Below are positions 60,901-64,000 of a stretch of 64,000 nucleotides of DNA, piece after piece. The stretch is from Allobaculum sp. Allo2. GTDB lineage: Bacteria; Bacillota_I; Bacilli_A; Erysipelotrichales; Erysipelotrichaceae. Under the pieces are notes generated by a model. The model saw nothing but the letters and a program-made list of their open reading frames with translations, did no database searches and had not been told where the DNA came from. Location of the stretch: positions 558,001 through 622,000 of the forward strand of contig NZ_CP078088.1 of the NCBI RefSeq assembly GCF_022701175.1, written 5' to 3'. Position numbers and translations under genes: made by a program. Every line of letters starts with the position of its first letter. Within the stretch, counting starts at the first letter, position 1.

Positions 60901-63557
60901 CAGAAGGTATCGGCTTCGCCCAGGTGATCGGCATCTGCACTGGAGAAGGCGATCGTATGCCACTGTCCATCAGCAACCGATCCTAACTCAGCTTTAGCGC
61001 CTCCGGTTAAGTCAAAGCGTGCTTTCTTGCTTGCCTGCACGCGGCCTTCAATAGCGCCGACTGCGTTGTCTGCCGGCCATGCCGCCTGAGCGTAAACGCC
61101 GGCTTTATGAGCAAAGAACAGGTTGTATGGATTGGCAGTCGTATTGGATTTGAAACGAATGACGACTGCACCGCTTCCGATATTTCCAACACGGGTTTTC
61201 AGATCCTCATCTGCACCTTCAAGGAAGTTATAGGGCAGACGTGTTCCGTCAAAGACGGTTGGATTTGTTCCGGTGTCTTTTTTGAAGTCGTGATACAGGA
61301 CGGAAGTTTCTTCCAGTCCGGTGCTGACGGTATGGGAGAATTCATCGGTTTTTCCATCGGTCGTCACTTCAATGCTGTACGTATGGGAACCGGATTGCTC
61401 AGGAACGTCCTTATATGGAGAAACAGCTGCTTCGGCAACAACCTTGCCATCACGGGTGATCTTTGCGTTTCCGCCGCCGTTCCAGGTAATCGTATTTTTG
61501 AAGACGCCGCCTTTGACTGTACATTCAACTTTTACGGGATCCGGTGTCGGATCAACCGTACTATCAGAGTCAATGTTTTCATTGGCTGCTGAAAGAGCTG
61601 CACATTCTGCTTCGGTCAGAAGTTCGGATGTGACAAGGACGTAGTCAATCTCGCCTTTCAGGCTTTGCTTACATTTCCGCTGGCATCTTTGACGCCGCCG
61701 ATTGCTACAGTATCCATCGGTGTGGTTTTGGTCAGAAAGCCATTAAAACTGGCGTTTTTAAATGTATTCGGGTTTGTCGCACCGGTTAGCCCGTCTGCTC
61801 CATCGTAGAAATAGGTCAGACGGTTATTCAGACAGTCAGCCGGGGCACGGTAAATGACCGTATGCGCATTGTCGCCGGCTGCAAGATCCCAGTTGCTGGC
61901 ATTTGTTCCCATGCACTGGCATTTGTTGCTGTCTGTCAGTTCATAGCCGAATACTGCCTGGTTATTCTTATTGTTGCGATATCCGAAGAACCGGTCTGCG
62001 CTGCCGGACTTCATGCCAAGAAATGCGCCGCCCGCTGAGCTCAGATCGGAAGAATGTTTGGCTCTTGCGATCACGGTTCCTTCGGTCATGGCTGCAAGTT
62101 TAGCGGCTGCTGCTGCATCTACGGAAACAACATTCGTTCCGTCAAATACGGTACTGGTTCCTCCGGTTTTCGGATCGATCCAGCAAAGCGTGCTGCTTTC
62201 CGCAAGAGATTTCAGGCCCGTTTCTTTGCTGGTAAGCTCTGCCGTTTCCTGTTTCGTATCGTTGTCGATAATTTTATACGTAACTGTTTTGCCGAGACCT
62301 GCATTCACATCAATGAAGCTGCCGGCTGTCAGTGCTCCAGCATCGGCAAGATCAGAGAATGTGCCGTCTTCATTCTTTTTCTGAATCCGATAGGTATGGC
62401 CGGCTTCTGGTGTAAAGGAAATGCGGACTGTCGAGTAGCGCGTATGCAGAGCTTCATCAATCTGCAGCTGTTCTCCATCCGTTTTCTCGCTCAGATCCGG
62501 AATTTGATCGGCTTGGATATCTGCATTTGCCTGCGAAACCGCTGCACACTCCGACTGAGAGAGCAGTTCTGAAGTAATCAGAACGTAATTGATCGTTCCC
62601 TTCCACGGGAAAGCCGTGCTGCTTCCATTGGCGTCCGTTACGCCTCCAATGGAAATTGCATCCATCGGTGTGGTCTTTGTTAAGAAGCCATTAAATTTCT
62701 CGTCTTTGAAAATATTAGGATAAGAGGCGTTGATCAGACCGTCCGCGCCGTCATAGAAGTAGGTCAGACGATCGGCAACGCAATCCGCCGGCGCGCGGTA
62801 AACGACTGTGTGACCGTTCTCGCCTGCCTGCAGGCTCCAGTTATTCGTGTTGGAACCCAGACAGGTGATCTTGTTTGTATCGGTCAGTTCGTAGCCGAAA
62901 GCAAAAGGCAGTGAAGTAGCACTGCTGCTCCGGTAGCCGAAATACCGGTTGCTGGTTCCGGATTTGATTCCAAGGAATGCTCCGCTTTGCGTTGCGACTG
63001 CATCCGAGCTGAGCTGAACCTTGGCAATTACTGTACCCTCATTCAGGGCTGCCACTTTAGCAACCGTCTGTGCATCCATCTGCACCGTATTGGTTCCATC
63101 AAAAACCGTGGCCTGTCCATCCGACTTCGGGTCGGTCCATGCCAGAGTACTGACGGCGGCCAGAGCTTCAAGGCCTGTTTTTACGCTTGTAAATTCCGCC
63201 GTTTCCTGCGGCTGATCCGGATTGGTCACGTCGACGATCTTATACGTCGGTGCAGTACCTGTTCCGGCCTTTTCATCAATAAAGCTGCCCGTCGTCAGAG
63301 CGGATGCTCCGTCAAGATCTTCAAACGCGCCTGACGAATTTTTTTCTGAATCTTGTACGTGTGAGAGGTCTCTGCAGTAAAGGTGATGCGTACGGAACTG
63401 TAGCGAGCAACTGTTTTCTCGTTCAAGTCAAGTACGACTGCATTTTCATCGGCCAGCGGGCTAGCCTGATCCTGTGCAAGAAGCTGCAGAGGCGCTCCGG
63501 TTACAGTCAGTGCTGCAGCCAGGAAGGCAGATGCAAACCGGTTTTTCAGTTTTTCAT
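57986..63557 (-). CDS. Large secreted multidomain SGNH/GDSL esterase with LamG-like and FIVAR-like modules
   Basis: The repaired product has about 1858 residues with a signal peptide. Domain order: two units of a ~75-residue beta linker (RYSSVRITFT... / RYSTVRISFT...) plus a ~230-residue LamG/sialidase-lectin-like module (TVFDGTN, LTYFYDGADGL, FNGFLTKTTPMD); a third LamG-like module; an SGNH-like domain lacking catalytic residues (GGGL, LDGNES, LNARGH); an active-looking SGNH domain (FVGDSITHG, GTNDGAYG, DGIHPVG); a beta domain; then helical FIVAR-like repeats. No LPXTG. Frame breaks: 63550-63554, 63339-63345, 61661-61662, 60244-60245 and 58104-58108. Probably deacylates host or dietary glycans. 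Confidence 0.8.
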
Positions 63558-64000
63558 GTTTTCTTCCTTTTCCTGTGTTGTTGAGTTTTCCGTTTCCTGC
63601 GTCTGAATCTGCAGAGTCGCTCCATGAAATCGCCCGAAAATTTGAAGCACTGCCTGCGGTTCTGACAGGTAAAACGGGAAGAATCAGCTTAATCTTAGGC
63701 ATTTTTCCTGCGACGCTTTTTGTTTTGTTTTTTGTATACACACTTTCCCAAAAATAGAAAACGCTTACTGTAAGAAAAGCAGACCGGTTTTCCAGAATGA
63801 AAACCGTGGACAAAACGCGGCTTTCGTATACATAAAATCCAATCGGATCCGGATACTCAGACGGAATGGATTTTCCAGGCCATCGTCTCCCTGCCGGGTA
63901 CCGATTCTCCTTTCTGAATCAGGGGCTGCGCAAAACAGGGCTCTGAATCGCCATAGGCCTGTTTCGCTGTTCAAATACGAATCTTTATTTATTGCGGACC
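63558..64000. other. Upstream region of the SGNH gene to the window edge
   Basis: No gene is supported. It holds the cre-like site. AAACAGG (63933-63939) pairs with CCTGTTT (63958-63964); on the minus strand it is followed by a short T run, so it may terminate a gene lying beyond the right edge. Confidence 0.35.
63755..63769. promoter_or_regulatory. cre-like site upstream of the SGNH gene
   Basis: TAGAAAACGCTTACT matches the CcpA site consensus WTGNAANCGNWNNCW at all but one fixed position. It lies about 200 bp upstream of the start at 63557. Catabolite control of a glycan-active enzyme would make sense. Confidence 0.4.

Overview
The window looks like a chromosomal segment of a low-GC-phylum Gram-positive (Bacillota), moderate in GC. 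The signs are strong AGGAGG-type ribosome binding sites, a T-box leader, lipoprotein-anchored Opp transport, a glucose-superfamily PTS permease, LacI/TetR/XRE regulators, class II galT and cre-like sites. An Erysipelotrichales-like anaerobe is my best guess, but that is inference. No tRNA, rRNA, CRISPR array, insertion sequence or prophage was seen.

The dominant technical feature is about 70 frame breaks in otherwise well-conserved genes. Almost every one is repaired by restoring one base (occasionally two) in a short homopolymer. I read them as sequencing or assembly errors, so I annotate whole genes across the breaks and list the break positions. Proteins described here are the frame-repaired versions.

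Layout: 1-224, gene end. 728-4974, sugar ABC ATPase (-) divergent from galT-galE (+), with LacI-type palindromes between. 5794-17548, surface-glycan cluster A (+): UDP-glucose dehydrogenase, two GT-C-like membrane proteins, four GT2 enzymes (one polyprenyl-phosphate type), a WbsX/GH99-like protein and a Wzx-like flippase; it becomes AT-rich after about 10.5 kb. 17704-24111, brnQ, a YbjN-like protein, an M20 amidohydrolase, lysA, dapF and a GNAT acetyltransferase. 24154-28449, glycan cluster B (-): Wzy-like polymerase, GT2, GT1 and DUF4422. The flippase lies in A and the polymerase in B, so the two clusters may form one split Wzx/Wzy system.

29070-33714 holds an EIIA-EIIC-EIIB permease, an EEP-family phosphatase and a LacI regulator, resembling a maltose PTS/MapP/MalR module. 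34134 is a DUF1275 protein. 35128-43922 is a complete arginine cluster, argGH-argCJBDF, headed by a T-box whose specifier reads CGU (Arg). 44360-49169 holds a HAD phosphatase, an XRE regulator, a TetR-controlled membrane-protein pair and azlCD. 49439-55374 is oppABCDF (-), preceded by a candidate structured leader. 55934 is an aldo/keto reductase. 57986-63557 is a secreted protein of about 1858 residues with three LamG-like modules, a degenerate SGNH-like domain, an active-looking SGNH esterase domain and FIVAR-like repeats.
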